The notes: a model not told the origin generated them from the letters alone. 64,000 nucleotides of DNA from Parvibaculum sp039973015 (GCF_039973015.1 NZ_JBDWLT010000009.1:1-64000), one strand, 5' to 3'; numbered from the stretch's first letter, positions 1 to 7,636 are shown. Program-made: numbers and translations.

Positions 1-162
1 ACCGATCTCGCAGCCCTCTCCGATAGCCGCTTCAACCTCCTCCTCGCCCTCTACAACAACACGCCCCGCAAATGCCTTGACTTCCGCACCCCCGCCGAAC
101 TCTTCTCGGAGAAACTGTTGCACTTCAAATGTGAATCCACACCCCGGCTTTCGCCGGGGTGA
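1..162 (+). CDS. IS30-family transposase, C-terminal fragment (5' end outside window)
   Basis: Reading frame 1 is open from the first base to a TGA at 160-162 and gives 53 residues. They include SRFNLLLALYNNTPRKCLDF and the ending LHFKCEST, which resemble the extreme C-terminus of IS30-type DDE transposases (the N-NTPRK-L-F-TP-E block follows the last catalytic Glu). The catalytic domain lies left of the window, so it cannot be judged whether the element is intact. The last codons sit in a GC-rich hairpin (141-160). No clear terminal inverted repeat or target duplication is visible downstream, so the element's right end is not defined here. Confidence 0.75.
   Translation, partial: TDLAALSDSRFNLLLALYNNTPRKCLDFRTPAELFSEKLLHFKCESTPRLSPG
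141..160. other. 8-bp perfect hairpin overlapping the transposase stop
   Basis: ACCCCGGC-tttc-GCCGGGGT is a perfect inverted repeat with a 4-nt loop, ending at the transposase stop codon. No U-run follows on either strand, so it is not a canonical terminator. It could be part of the IS end or a roadblock to read-through transcription out of the element. Confidence 0.5.
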
Positions 163-198
163 CACTGAATGTGAATTGAAGATCATCGCAGCCGAACG

Positions 199-735
199 TC
201 ACTCCGCCACATACTCCGCATCGGGCTTCTGCCGCTCATGCGCGAAGAGCAGCGCCTTCTTCAAATCCGCGAAATCCGTCGCCACGCAATCGCTGTTGCG
301 CACGATCATGCCGAAATCGGCAAGCGTCATGCCTTCCTCTTCCACCAGCGACACGAATTGCGGGCAGACCATGCCCCAGCGCCACCATGTCGTGCCCTCG
401 CGCCGCATCAGCGCGTAGAGGTTGCCCTCTGTTTGGTCTTCCTCACGGATCATGACGGCATAAAGCTCCGGGCCGATTTCCTTCATCAGTCCGGTGAAGA
501 CCTTGTTCTCCTCACCGCTGCGCAAGATGTAGCGGCCGCTCTCCACCGTCACGACCGCCGTCTCCGGCGCGTCATCCGTCCGCACGCCCTTTTCGTCCAG
601 CGCATGGACGGTGAAGCGAGCGCCGTCGGCAACGGGAAAGTCGGCGTCGCCGGGCAAGATCAGGTCGCCATCGGAGACGAGGCAGCCGGCGAGAAGCAGA
701 GGCAGAACGAGCAAGGCGGTCAGACGGCGGATCAT
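199..735 (-). CDS. Putative lipoprotein of unknown function
   Basis: The chosen start ATG (733-735) gives MIRRLTALLVLPLLLAGCLV, a short basic N-region, a hydrophobic core and a lipobox LLAGC, so the protein is predicted to be exported and lipidated at Cys18. The longer frame to 858 would place about 40 unrelated residues ahead of the signal peptide, so it was not used. The mature part (about 160 residues) has no family I recognise; it ends with an Ala/Lys-rich helix. It is transcribed leftward behind a terminator hairpin at 765-801 that separates it from the ABM gene fragment. Function unknown. Confidence 0.7.
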   Translation of the reverse strand: MIRRLTALLVLPLLLAGCLVSDGDLILPGDADFPVADGARFTVHALDEKGVRTDDAPETAVVTVESGRYILRSGEENKVFTGLMKEIGPELYAVMIREEDQTEGNLYALMRREGTTWWRWGMVCPQFVSLVEEEGMTLADFGMIVRNSDCVATDFADLKKALLFAHERQKPDAEYVAE

Positions 736-764
736 GGTGGCATCCTCATATGGTCTGCCGCAGT

Positions 765-801
765 ATAACAAAAACCCGGCCGCCATGTGGCGTGCCGGGT
801 T
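765..801 (-). terminator. Rho-independent terminator, leftward
   Basis: On the minus strand AACCCGGC...GCCGGGTT (794-801 with 773-780), with an inner GCCA/TGGC extension, is followed by TTTTTGTTAT. It would end leftward transcripts from the ABM-domain gene before the lipoprotein gene. Confidence 0.65.
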
Positions 802-969
802 CCGTTGGAGGGATGAGGATGTGCCGGGGCAACTCAATGCGGCCGGGGCCTCAACCAATGTTCAAGCCGTGTTGCCGCAAGACGTTTGGGAGGTGCGGCG
901 TGGGGGAAGCCTAAAGCCGATGCTGTGAACGGAAGGTGAAGACACACAACCATTCCGCACCCGGACGGT

Positions 970-1265
970 TTACGTCTCCTTCACCATGATCTCGCGGATA
1001 TTGATTTCCGGCTCTGTCTCCGCGAGCCGCCGCGCGGCGTCCATGAACTCGTGGCAATAGCTTTGCGCGAAATGAAAGTCGACCGCCGCCGGTCCTTCCA
1101 TTCCTCATAGAAGAAGAACCGTCCGCGCTCCAGCCGGTCCTCGAAACAGCCATAGGTGATGTTGCCCGGCTCCTCGCGCGACAGGCGCACCTGGCGCTCC
1201 GCCACCCTGCCGAATTCGGCGCGATTTTCTTCCGGCACACGCGCGCTGCCCGTTATCACGATCAT
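970..1265 (-). pseudogene. ABM-domain (antibiotic biosynthesis monooxygenase / YgiN-like) gene broken by a -1 frameshift
   Basis: From ATG at 1263-1265 the frame reads as a typical ABM-fold small protein through RLERGRFFFYEEWKD. At about 1081-1098, in a run of GGC/CGG repeats, homology moves to another frame, which continues VDFHFAQSYCHEFMDAARR and ends EINIREIMVKET, with a TAA at 970-972. Joined, the two parts make a normal-length protein of about 97 residues. ABM proteins are dimeric ferredoxin-like mono-oxygenases acting on quinols or reactive carbonyls. The break is one base, in a GC repeat, so it is either a recent pseudogene, a programmed or phase-variable slip, or a sequencing error; the sequence alone cannot decide. 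Confidence 0.7.
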
Positions 1266-1626
1266 TCAGATCCTCCATCCCTTGCGGGCAGCATAGCATC
1301 TGCCCGCAAAGCCGGTATCATGATCCGTAGACGGACATACATGCGGGGAGGGAAGCCGGCCCGTGCCGGTCTTTGGGGGAGCGGCACGGGCCGTGGCGTC
1401 GGCTCTTGAGGGATGCTGACGCCGGGAGGAACGGCGGGCGAGAGGGGGGACCAGCGCCCGCCTGTCATGACAAACGGGCGGGGACTTCTTTTCCGGCGCG
1501 GCATGGTGCAATTTTTTGCGGTGCCCCCGATTTCTTCAAATGGGGATATCCAGAGCGGGTATCCGGCGGACTTGTCCTCGCCCCCTGTGAACATCTCCGG
1601 CATATGTGACGGTTCAGTGACGTTTC
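1266..1626. other. Non-coding interval with two strong hairpins
   Basis: No convincing gene. Two GC-rich hairpins stand in tandem: GGCCCGTGCCG (1358-1368) pairs with CGGCACGGGCC (1382-1392), and GGCGGGCG (1433-1440) pairs with CGCCCGCC (1455-1462). They are followed at once by the palindrome TGTCATGACA (1463-1472). Neither hairpin has a U-run. They could belong to a small RNA or an old element end; nothing more can be said. Confidence 0.5.
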
Positions 1627-1661
1627 AATGACGGTCGCCCCGATTTATCCTCGGCCCGGGC

Positions 1662-1696
1662 TTGACTTTATCCTTCATTTCGATAATTATCGAAAT
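1662..1696 (+). promoter_or_regulatory. ars promoter with a 20-bp palindromic ArsR operator
   Basis: A -35 TTGACT (1662-1667) lies 17 bp from a weak -10 AATTAT (1685-1690). The perfect palindrome ATTTCGATAATTATCGAAAT occupies 1677-1696, covering the -10 and ending directly at the arsR ATG (1697). It has the form expected for a dimeric ArsR/SmtB repressor. A start about 7 bp after the -10 would give a transcript beginning at or within a base or two of the ATG. Confidence 0.75.
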
Positions 1697-2059
1697 ATGG
1701 AAATGGAAACCGCCGTCACAGCCCTCTCCGCCCTCGCGCAGGAAACGCGCCTCGCGATTTTTCGCGCCCTTGTCCGCGCCCATGCGCCGGGCGAGGGGGA
1801 GGGCGGTCTCGCGGCAGGTGAGATCGCGGCGGCGCTCGATGTGGCGCCGGCCACTTTGTCCTTTCATCTCAAGGAGTTACTTCACGCCGGGCTGATCGAT
1901 CAGCGCCGTGAGGGCCGCTCCCTCATCTACAAGGCGGACCTCACCGCCATGCTCGGCCTTACCGCCTATCTGCTCGAAGATTGCTGCCAGGGCGCCTGCG
2001 GGACTTTATCCCCCTGCGCCCCGGGCAGTGCCATCATGCCCGAAAAGGAGTGTGTCTGA
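1697..2059 (+). CDS. arsR: ArsR-family arsenite-responsive repressor
   Basis: A 120-residue winged-helix protein with the ArsR/SmtB core: LAQETRLAIFRAL, the recognition helix region APATLSFHLKELLHAGLI and wing QRREGRSLIYKAD. The metalloid site appears C-terminal: Cys96-Cys97-x3-Cys101 plus Cys107, resembling the arrangement of Acidithiobacillus ferrooxidans ArsR (a vicinal Cys pair plus a nearby Cys) rather than the CVC motif of plasmid R773 ArsR. An upstream in-frame ATG at 1628 lies before the promoter and operator, so ATG 1697 was chosen. It overlaps arsI by ATGA and is predicted to repress the whole operon until As(III) or Sb(III) binds. Confidence 0.9.
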   Translation: MEMETAVTALSALAQETRLAIFRALVRAHAPGEGEGGLAAGEIAAALDVAPATLSFHLKELLHAGLIDQRREGRSLIYKADLTAMLGLTAYLLEDCCQGACGTLSPCAPGSAIMPEKECV

Positions 2060-2496
2060 TGAAGCGTCTGCATGTGAGTTTTGGAACCCAAGACCTTGAA
2101 AAGTCAGTGCTTTTTTATTCGACGCTGTTCGGCGCGGAACCGTCCGTCCGTCGTCCCGGCTATGCGAAATGGATGCTCGACGATCCCCGCGTGAACTTCG
2201 TCGTCGAGTCGCTTTCCGGCGAAAAGGGTTTTTCGCATGCGGGCATCCAGGTCGACGAGCAGGAAGAGCTCGCGCCGATCTTCGAGCGGCTGAAGGAAGC
2301 GGAAGCTCCCTACCTTCCTGAAGGTGTCACAACCTGCTGCTATCACAAGTCGGAAAAGAGCTGGACGGCAGATCCGGACGGTGTGCGCTGGGAGGCCTTC
2401 TACACCATGCACCAGATGGAAGACTTCGGCACCGGGCCCGAGCTTGAAACGCCCGGTGTCACGGCGGAAGACAAGTCCATCCGCGGTTGTTGCTAA
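2059..2496 (+). CDS. arsI: ArsI/CadI-family dioxygenase, probable C-As lyase
   Basis: A 145-residue vicinal-oxygen-chelate (glyoxalase/bleomycin-resistance fold) protein. The candidate metal ligands are His5, His60 and Glu112, and a vicinal Cys93-Cys94 pair sits in TTCCYHKSEKSW before ADPDGVRWE. This matches the Fe(II), trivalent-organoarsenical and Cys-pair geometry known for ArsI, which cleaves methyl- or aryl-As bonds and releases arsenite. The related CadI has a similar fold, so cadmium binding cannot be excluded. ATGA overlap with arsR and position ahead of arsC and acr3 suggest it feeds As(III) to the exporter. A second CC pair forms the very C-terminus. Confidence 0.85.
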   Translation: MKRLHVSFGTQDLEKSVLFYSTLFGAEPSVRRPGYAKWMLDDPRVNFVVESLSGEKGFSHAGIQVDEQEELAPIFERLKEAEAPYLPEGVTTCCYHKSEKSWTADPDGVRWEAFYTMHQMEDFGTGPELETPGVTAEDKSIRGCC

Positions 2497-2522
2497 TTCA
2501 TCCTTTTACGGAGTAATGCGCC

Positions 2523-3038
2523 ATGAGCGGCGACGGCGATTCCTACAACGTACTCTTTCTCTGCACTGGCAATTCGGCGCGCAGCATCATGGCGGAAGCC
2601 TATATGAACTCGTTGCCCGCGCAACGCTTCAAGGCCTATAGCGCAGGCAGCCATCCCGGCGGCACGGTCAATCCGCATGCTCTCGACGTGTTGCGCACGG
2701 CTGGCCTGTCCGTCGATGGTCTGCGCTCGAAATCCTGGGATGAATTTGCGGTTCCCGGCGCGCCTCACATGGATTTCGTCTTTACCGTCTGCGACAACGC
2801 GGCGGGCGAAGTCTGCCCGATATGGCCGGGCCAGCCGATGACGGCGCATTGGCCTTTCTCCGATCCGGCGGGTTTCGAGGGAAGCGATACGGAAAAGCGC
2901 GCCTTCTTTCTCGATGTCTTTCGCCAGATCCGCGCGCGCATCGACATCTTCACGAACCTGCCGCTTCGTTCGCTGGACAAGCTTGCGCTCCAGCGCCGCA
3001 TCGATGAACTCGGCCGCGATCCGGCAAAGGCAAGCTGA
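2523..3038 (+). CDS. arsC: Arsenate reductase, low-molecular-weight phosphatase type
   Basis: 171 residues with the phosphatase loop LFLCTGNSARS near the N-terminus (Cys14-x5-Arg20), the signature of LMW-PTP-type arsenate reductases that form a Cys-arsenate intermediate and reduce As(V) to As(III). Another Cys lies in FTVCDNAAGEVCP. Whether the reductant is thioredoxin or glutaredoxin/GSH cannot be told from the sequence. It starts 26 bp after arsI and overlaps acr3 by ATGA, as expected for a reductase coupled to an arsenite pump. Confidence 0.92.
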   Translation: MSGDGDSYNVLFLCTGNSARSIMAEAYMNSLPAQRFKAYSAGSHPGGTVNPHALDVLRTAGLSVDGLRSKSWDEFAVPGAPHMDFVFTVCDNAAGEVCPIWPGQPMTAHWPFSDPAGFEGSDTEKRAFFLDVFRQIRARIDIFTNLPLRSLDKLALQRRIDELGRDPAKAS

Positions 3039-4105
3039 TGACGGACGCATCTCCGCGCCGCCTCGGTTTTCTCGACCGCTGGCTGACGCTCTGGATCTTT
3101 CTCGCGATGGCGCTCGGCACGGCGCTGGGCAGTTTTTGGCCGGCGCTGCCTGCCGCGCTTGAAGGGTTTTCCGTTGGCTCGACGAACCTTCCCATAGCGG
3201 CCGGCCTTCTCCTCATGATGTATCCGCCGCTCGCGCGTGTGCGTTACGAGGAACTGCCGCGTATCTTCGAGGACCGCAAGGTGCTGTTGCTGTCGCTCGT
3301 GCAGAACTGGCTGATCGGGCCGTTTCTCATGTTCGGCCTTGCCGTTCTCTTCCTCCATGACGAGCCGGCCTATATGACGGGCCTGATCCTTATCGGGCTT
3401 GCGCGCTGTATCGCGATGGTCATCGTCTGGAACCAGCTTGCGCGCGGCAGCAATGAATATGTGGCTGCGCTCGTTGCCTTCAACAGTGTGTTCCAGCTCA
3501 TCTTCTTCAGCGTTTATGCGTGGTTTTTTCTTGCCGTGCTGCCGCCTTTCTTCGGCCTTGAGGGGCAGATTATCGACGTGAGTTTCTGGGTTGTTGCAGG
3601 CGCGGTGCTGCTCTATCTCGGTGTGCCCTTTGCGGCGGGTTATCTCACGCGCCGCTTTCTCCGGCCTCGTATCGGTGCCGAGCGGTACGACAATGGTTTC
3701 GTGCCGCGCATCGCACCGCTCACGCTTATCGCGCTGCTCTTCACCATCGGCGTCATGTTTGCACTGAAGGGCGAAGCGGTTCTCGCGCTCCCTCTCGATG
3801 CGCTTCGGATCGCCGTGCCGCTCGCGCTCTATTTCCTCATCATGTTCCTGGTGAGCTTTGCAATGAGCCGTCTGCTCGGTGCGGATTATCCGCGCACCGT
3901 GTCGCTTTCCTTCACGGCGGCGAGCAATAATTTCGAGCTTGCCATCGCGGTTGCGATCGCTGCCTTCGGTATCTCCTCGTCCGTTGCCTTCGCGACCGTT
4001 ATCGGGCCGCTGGTCGAGGTGCCGGTGCTGATCGCGCTGGTCAGCGTTGCGCTCTGGCTTCGCACGCGCTGGTTCGGTGCTTCCTCGCCGCAGCCCGCCG
4101 AATAA
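3038..4105 (+). CDS. acr3: Acr3-family arsenite efflux permease
   Basis: 355 residues, with about ten hydrophobic segments. The family hallmark LARCIAMVIVWNQLA carries the conserved Cys124 in the fourth-helix region that is needed for arsenite transport in Acr3 proteins, and LSFTAASNNFELAIAVAIA matches the conserved ninth-helix region. It exports As(OH)3 across the inner membrane using the proton motive force. It is the last gene of the operon and is followed at once by a strong hairpin terminator. Confidence 0.93.
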   Translation: MTDASPRRLGFLDRWLTLWIFLAMALGTALGSFWPALPAALEGFSVGSTNLPIAAGLLLMMYPPLARVRYEELPRIFEDRKVLLLSLVQNWLIGPFLMFGLAVLFLHDEPAYMTGLILIGLARCIAMVIVWNQLARGSNEYVAALVAFNSVFQLIFFSVYAWFFLAVLPPFFGLEGQIIDVSFWVVAGAVLLYLGVPFAAGYLTRRFLRPRIGAERYDNGFVPRIAPLTLIALLFTIGVMFALKGEAVLALPLDALRIAVPLALYFLIMFLVSFAMSRLLGADYPRTVSLSFTAASNNFELAIAVAIAAFGISSSVAFATVIGPLVEVPVLIALVSVALWLRTRWFGASSPQPAE

Positions 4106-4110
4106 GAAAA

Positions 4111-4134
4111 GGCCCGCATCTTGCGATGCGGGCC
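4111..4134 (+). terminator. Terminator-like hairpin after acr3
   Basis: GGCCCGCATC-ttgc-GATGCGGGCC is a perfect 10-bp stem directly after the acr3 stop. It is preceded by AAGAAAA (a U-run for leftward transcripts), so it may also serve the convergent gene at 4163-4543. Confidence 0.75.
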
Positions 4135-4162
4135 TGATCGTTCCCGAAGCAGTTAAGGAAGA

Positions 4163-4543
4163 TTATTCCTTCGTCTGCTCCGCCGGGGCGGCAGTTTCTT
4201 CGCCCGGCGTTTCTTCCATCGGCGTGGCTTCTTCACCGCTCATGTCGTCGGCGGCGTCTTCCATCGCCTCGCCTGCATCTTCCATGGCTTCGCCGGTCGC
4301 ATCCGCTGCGTCTTCGGCTGCTTCCTCGGTTGCTTCCATGGCGTCGCTGGCGGCTTCTTCCGTCGCATCCATCGCGTCGCTTGCCGCGTCGCCGGTGGCG
4401 TCCATTGCGTCGGATGCGGCTTCGCCGGTCTGATCCATGGTGTCTTCCATGGTCGCATCTTCCGGATTCATCATCCGGTATCCGATCACCAGAACCACCG
4501 CGATCACGATGATGGCGATAGCGGTTTTCATGAAATTGGACAT
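4163..4543 (-). CDS. Membrane-anchored acidic 11-residue-repeat protein
   Basis: The start ATG 4541-4543 follows an AGAGGAAA ribosome site; a longer frame to 4582 lacks one. The 126-residue protein has one N-terminal membrane helix (AIAIIVIAVVLVIGY) and then a tail of near-perfect 11-residue units (TGEAASDAMDA, TGDAASDAMDA, TEEAASDAMEA, TEEAAEDAADA), ending in a Pro/Glu/Thr-rich stretch. The pattern predicts a long, highly acidic amphipathic helix outside or along the membrane, reminiscent of LEA-like 11-mers. No known family is recognised. It is convergent with the ars operon. Confidence 0.7.
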   Translation of the reverse strand: MSNFMKTAIAIIVIAVVLVIGYRMMNPEDATMEDTMDQTGEAASDAMDATGDAASDAMDATEEAASDAMEATEEAAEDAADATGEAMEDAGEAMEDAADDMSGEEATPMEETPGEETAAPAEQTKE

Positions 4544-4894
4544 GATATTTTCCTCTTGGCGGTCGTTTCGCCTTGTTTTCACCCCGGCCGCTGAGAAGCG
4601 GCCCTCTCAGGCCCCCCGTTCGTTCTCTCCCACAGATTAGTCAGGCGCCTGGACCGATGTTAGTGATGATTTGGGGCAAATTGCCACCGCGAAACGGCGA
4701 ATTATTGGAAATCTTTTATTCGTGTTGATACGGAGTCACGCTCAAAAAGGGGCAAAATGGCCGCTACGTAAGGTGCGTAGCCCGGCTCCACAGGGCCCTT
4801 GCCGTTTCTTCACACGCTGGGCTAAGTAAGCCTGTCAAATATCAAGCTGAACAGGGAGACGCGGCCCGCGCAAGCGGCGCGCGGGACGACAAGG
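4544..4894. other. Intergenic region, divergent promoters presumed
   Basis: Lies between two divergent genes, so it should hold both promoters, but I cannot point to convincing -35/-10 pairs. A small hairpin GCTACG (4763-4768) / CGTAGC (4776-4781) is present. No gene is seen. Confidence 0.5.
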
Positions 4895-6397
4895 ATGGCC
4901 AGAGAGCTCACACATTTCATTGGCGGCGCGCATGTTCAGGGCAAGAGCGGGCGCTTGCTCGATGTCACCAATCCGAATACAGGCGAAATAATCGCGCATA
5001 CGCCGCTTGCGAGTGCCGCAGAGCTTCGCAGCGCCGTCGATGTGGCGGCGAAGGCATTTCCGGGCTGGGCAGCGACCAATCCGCAGCGCCGCGCCCGTGT
5101 CATGTTCGAGTTCAAGCGTCTGCTCGAAGCCAATATGGACGAACTTGCCGAGATGCTTTCCTCCGAGCACGGAAAAGTAATCGCGGATTCGAAGGGCGAC
5201 GTCCAGCGTGGCCTCGAAGTGATCGAGTTCGCCTGCGGTATTCCGCACCTGATGAAAGGTGAGTATACGGAAGGTGCCGGCCCTGGTATCGACATGTATT
5301 CAATGCGCCAGCCGCTCGGCGTCGTCGCCGGCATCACGCCGTTCAACTTCCCCGCAATGATCCCGATGTGGATGTTCGGCGTAGCCATTGCCTGCGGCAA
5401 CACCTTCATCTGCAAGCCGTCCGAGAAAGATCCGTCGGTGCCGACCCGACTTGCCGAACTCTTCATGGAAGCAGGCGCGCCTGCCGGTGTCCTCAATGTC
5501 GTGAATGGCGACAAGGAAGCAGTCGATACGATCCTTACCGATCCGACGATCCAGGCGGTAAGCTTCGTCGGCTCGTCCGACATCGCGCAATATGTCTATG
5601 CAACGGGTGCTGCAAATGGCAAGCGCGTGCAGGCGATGGGCGGCGCGAAGAACCACGCCATCATAATGCCCGATGCCGACATGGATCAGGTCGTGAACGA
5701 CCTTATCGGTGCGGGTTACGGCTCGGCGGGCGAACGCTGCATGGCGATCTCCGTTGCCGTGCCGGTCGGCGAGGATACGGCCGAGCGTCTTGTCGAAAAG
5801 CTTGTGCCACGTGTGCAGTCGCTCAAGGTCGGACCGTCCAACGCTGCGGACAGCGATTACGGCCCCGTCGTCACCAAGGCGCATCTCGATAAGGTGAGTT
5901 CCTATATCGACATGGGCGTGAAGGAGGGCGCGAAGCTGCTGGTCGATGGACGCGGCTTCAAGCTTCAAGGCTATGAAAACGGCTTCTTCCTCGGCGGCTC
6001 GCTGTTCGATCATGTGACGCCGGATATGCAGAGCTACAAGGACGAGATATTCGGCCCCGTTCTGCAGGTCGTGCGCGCAAAAGATTTCGAGGAGGCGGCT
6101 TTGCTGCCAACGAAGCATCAGTATGGCAACGGGGTTGCGATCTATACCCGCGACGGCGATGCGGCCCGCACCTTCGCATCCAATGTTCAGGTCGGCATGG
6201 TCGGCATCAACGTACCGATCCCCGTGCCGCTTGCCTACCACACCTTCGGCGGCTGGAAGCGTTCGGCCTTCGGTGACACCAACCAGCACGGGCCGGAAGG
6301 CGTGAAGTTCTGGACGCGCATCAAGACTGTTACCTCGCGCTGGCCGGGTGGCGGCGTCAAGGAAGGTTCATCCTTTGTCATTCCGACGATGAAATGA
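4895..6397 (+). CDS. mmsA: Methylmalonate-semialdehyde dehydrogenase (CoA-acylating)
   Basis: A 500-residue aldehyde dehydrogenase of the MmsA/IolA type. It has the NAD-binding region GITPFNFPAMIPMWMF, the catalytic cysteine Cys282 in GSAGERCMAISVAV, and FGGWKRSAFGD near the C-terminus. This subfamily converts methylmalonate or malonate semialdehyde plus CoA and NAD to propionyl- or acetyl-CoA, in valine and inositol breakdown. There are no valine-pathway neighbours, so the in vivo substrate is not given by context. A UUCG-loop terminator follows at 6421-6448. Confidence 0.9.
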   Translation: MARELTHFIGGAHVQGKSGRLLDVTNPNTGEIIAHTPLASAAELRSAVDVAAKAFPGWAATNPQRRARVMFEFKRLLEANMDELAEMLSSEHGKVIADSKGDVQRGLEVIEFACGIPHLMKGEYTEGAGPGIDMYSMRQPLGVVAGITPFNFPAMIPMWMFGVAIACGNTFICKPSEKDPSVPTRLAELFMEAGAPAGVLNVVNGDKEAVDTILTDPTIQAVSFVGSSDIAQYVYATGAANGKRVQAMGGAKNHAIIMPDADMDQVVNDLIGAGYGSAGERCMAISVAVPVGEDTAERLVEKLVPRVQSLKVGPSNAADSDYGPVVTKAHLDKVSSYIDMGVKEGAKLLVDGRGFKLQGYENGFFLGGSLFDHVTPDMQSYKDEIFGPVLQVVRAKDFEEAALLPTKHQYGNGVAIYTRDGDAARTFASNVQVGMVGINVPIPVPLAYHTFGGWKRSAFGDTNQHGPEGVKFWTRIKTVTSRWPGGGVKEGSSFVIPTMK

Positions 6398-6420
6398 GCG
6401 GCCCTAACATGATTTTCTGA

Positions 6421-6448
6421 AATGGCGCTTCCTTCGGGAGGCGCCATT
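6421..6448 (+). terminator. Terminator hairpin with UUCG loop
   Basis: AATGGCGCTTCC-ttcg-GGAGGCGCCATT forms a 12-bp stem (one G-U pair) with the extra-stable UUCG loop, between mmsA and nat. The U-run is weak (ATTCCTAT). Confidence 0.7.
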
Positions 6449-6488
6449 CCTATATGAGCCCCAACCCCTCGATTGGCGGAGTAGCGAC

Positions 6489-7328
6489 ATGAGCGGCGAA
6501 ACATTCGATCTCGATGCCTATTTCGCGCGTATCGGCTATGAGGGCCCGCGCGTGTCGACGCTTGAAACGCTGAAAGCGCTTCATCACGCCCAAGCCCTTG
6601 CTATCCCCTTCGAGAATCTCGATGTGCTGGCGAAGCGGCAGATCAATCTCGACCTCGCTTCGCTTCAGAAGAAGCTCGTGACGGAAAAGCGCGGCGGCTA
6701 TTGCTTCGAAGTGAACGCGCTTTTCGCGGCCGCGTTGCGCGAGCTCGGCTTCGATGTCACCACACTGATCGGCCGCGTACGCTGGATGTCGCCGGAAGAG
6801 GTCGATACCGCCCGCTCGCACATGCTTATGCGGGTAGAGCTGCCGGAGGGGAGCTACCTCGCCGATGTCGGTTTCGGTGGCCTTACCATGACGGGACCGA
6901 TCCGCTTCGAAACAGGGATTGAACAGGAAACGCCGCATGAGCCGCGCCGTCTTCTCGATCATGAAGACGGGCTTGAACTCCAGGCGAAGGTCGCAGGCGA
7001 GTGGATGCCGATCTACCGCTTCACACTCGAGCCGCATCGCCACACCGATTACGAGGTTGCGAGCTGGTACACTTCCACCCATCCCTCCTCGATATTCGTG
7101 CAATTCCTGATCGCTGGTCTTCCGCAGGAAGGAAAGTGGCTCTCGCTCTTCAACCGCGAGTTCAAGATACGCAACCTTGATGGTACAGCCGAGACGCGTG
7201 TGCTTGATAGCGCGGATGAAATTGCCGAAGTGCTTGAAAGCTATTTCGGGATTTCACTTTCGGAGGAGGACAAGGCGCTCGCCATAGAGCCTTTTCTCGA
7301 TCAATGGCGGGCCATGGCGGGCGGCTAG
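6489..7328 (+). CDS. nat: Arylamine N-acetyltransferase
   Basis: 279 residues, the usual NAT length. The Cys-His-Asp triad is visible: Cys72 in EKRGGYCFEVN, His111 in ARSHMLMRVEL and Asp126 in LADVGFGG. NATs transfer acetyl groups from acetyl-CoA to arylamines and hydrazines in the cytosol. The stop codon shares the four bases CTAG (7325-7328) with the stop of the convergent MazG-like gene. Confidence 0.92.
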   Translation: MSGETFDLDAYFARIGYEGPRVSTLETLKALHHAQALAIPFENLDVLAKRQINLDLASLQKKLVTEKRGGYCFEVNALFAAALRELGFDVTTLIGRVRWMSPEEVDTARSHMLMRVELPEGSYLADVGFGGLTMTGPIRFETGIEQETPHEPRRLLDHEDGLELQAKVAGEWMPIYRFTLEPHRHTDYEVASWYTSTHPSSIFVQFLIAGLPQEGKWLSLFNREFKIRNLDGTAETRVLDSADEIAEVLESYFGISLSEEDKALAIEPFLDQWRAMAGG

Positions 7329-7636
7329 ACGCCGGGTTCGAAGCGCCATTTACGTGTGATGGCAGGTGCAAGATCGATGTTGTTCTTCACCGCGAACAGA
7401 AGAATGTGACCGAGTACGTCCGCCATTTCGTTCGCAAGTTCCTCGCGTAGTTCGGTTTCGCTCAGTCCGCGCTTCCGCCCCCGGTCCGTCAGTTTCATCC
7501 AGACCTGCGTCAGCTCGCCCAGCTCCTCCTGAAGTTTGAGGATGAACCAGTCGTCGTTTCGCGTTATGCCGTTTGCAGCAGCATATCGCTGCGATGCTTC
7601 TTCGAACTGTCCGGCGAGTCTCACCAGATGCTGCAT
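7325..7636 (-). CDS. MazG-like NTP pyrophosphohydrolase domain protein
   Basis: Start ATG 7634-7636 was chosen for the strong AAGGGAGGT ribosome site; the longer frame to 7705 would run almost to the divergent zapE start. The 103-residue product has the all-alpha NTP-pyrophosphohydrolase pattern: KLQEELGELTQVWMKL (a helix with EExxE) followed by LREELANEMADVLGHIL (ExxD), the Mg-binding acidic pairs. Such proteins hydrolyse nucleoside triphosphates as house-cleaning enzymes; the substrate cannot be inferred. Its stop overlaps the nat stop. Confidence 0.8.
   Translation of the reverse strand: MQHLVRLAGQFEEASQRYAAANGITRNDDWFILKLQEELGELTQVWMKLTDRGRKRGLSETELREELANEMADVLGHILLFAVKNNIDLAPAITRKWRFEPGV

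Noticed and set aside
4583..4894. Intergenic region examined for a small RNA
   Set aside because: Only one 6-bp hairpin was found, and no terminator or promoter that would define a transcript.
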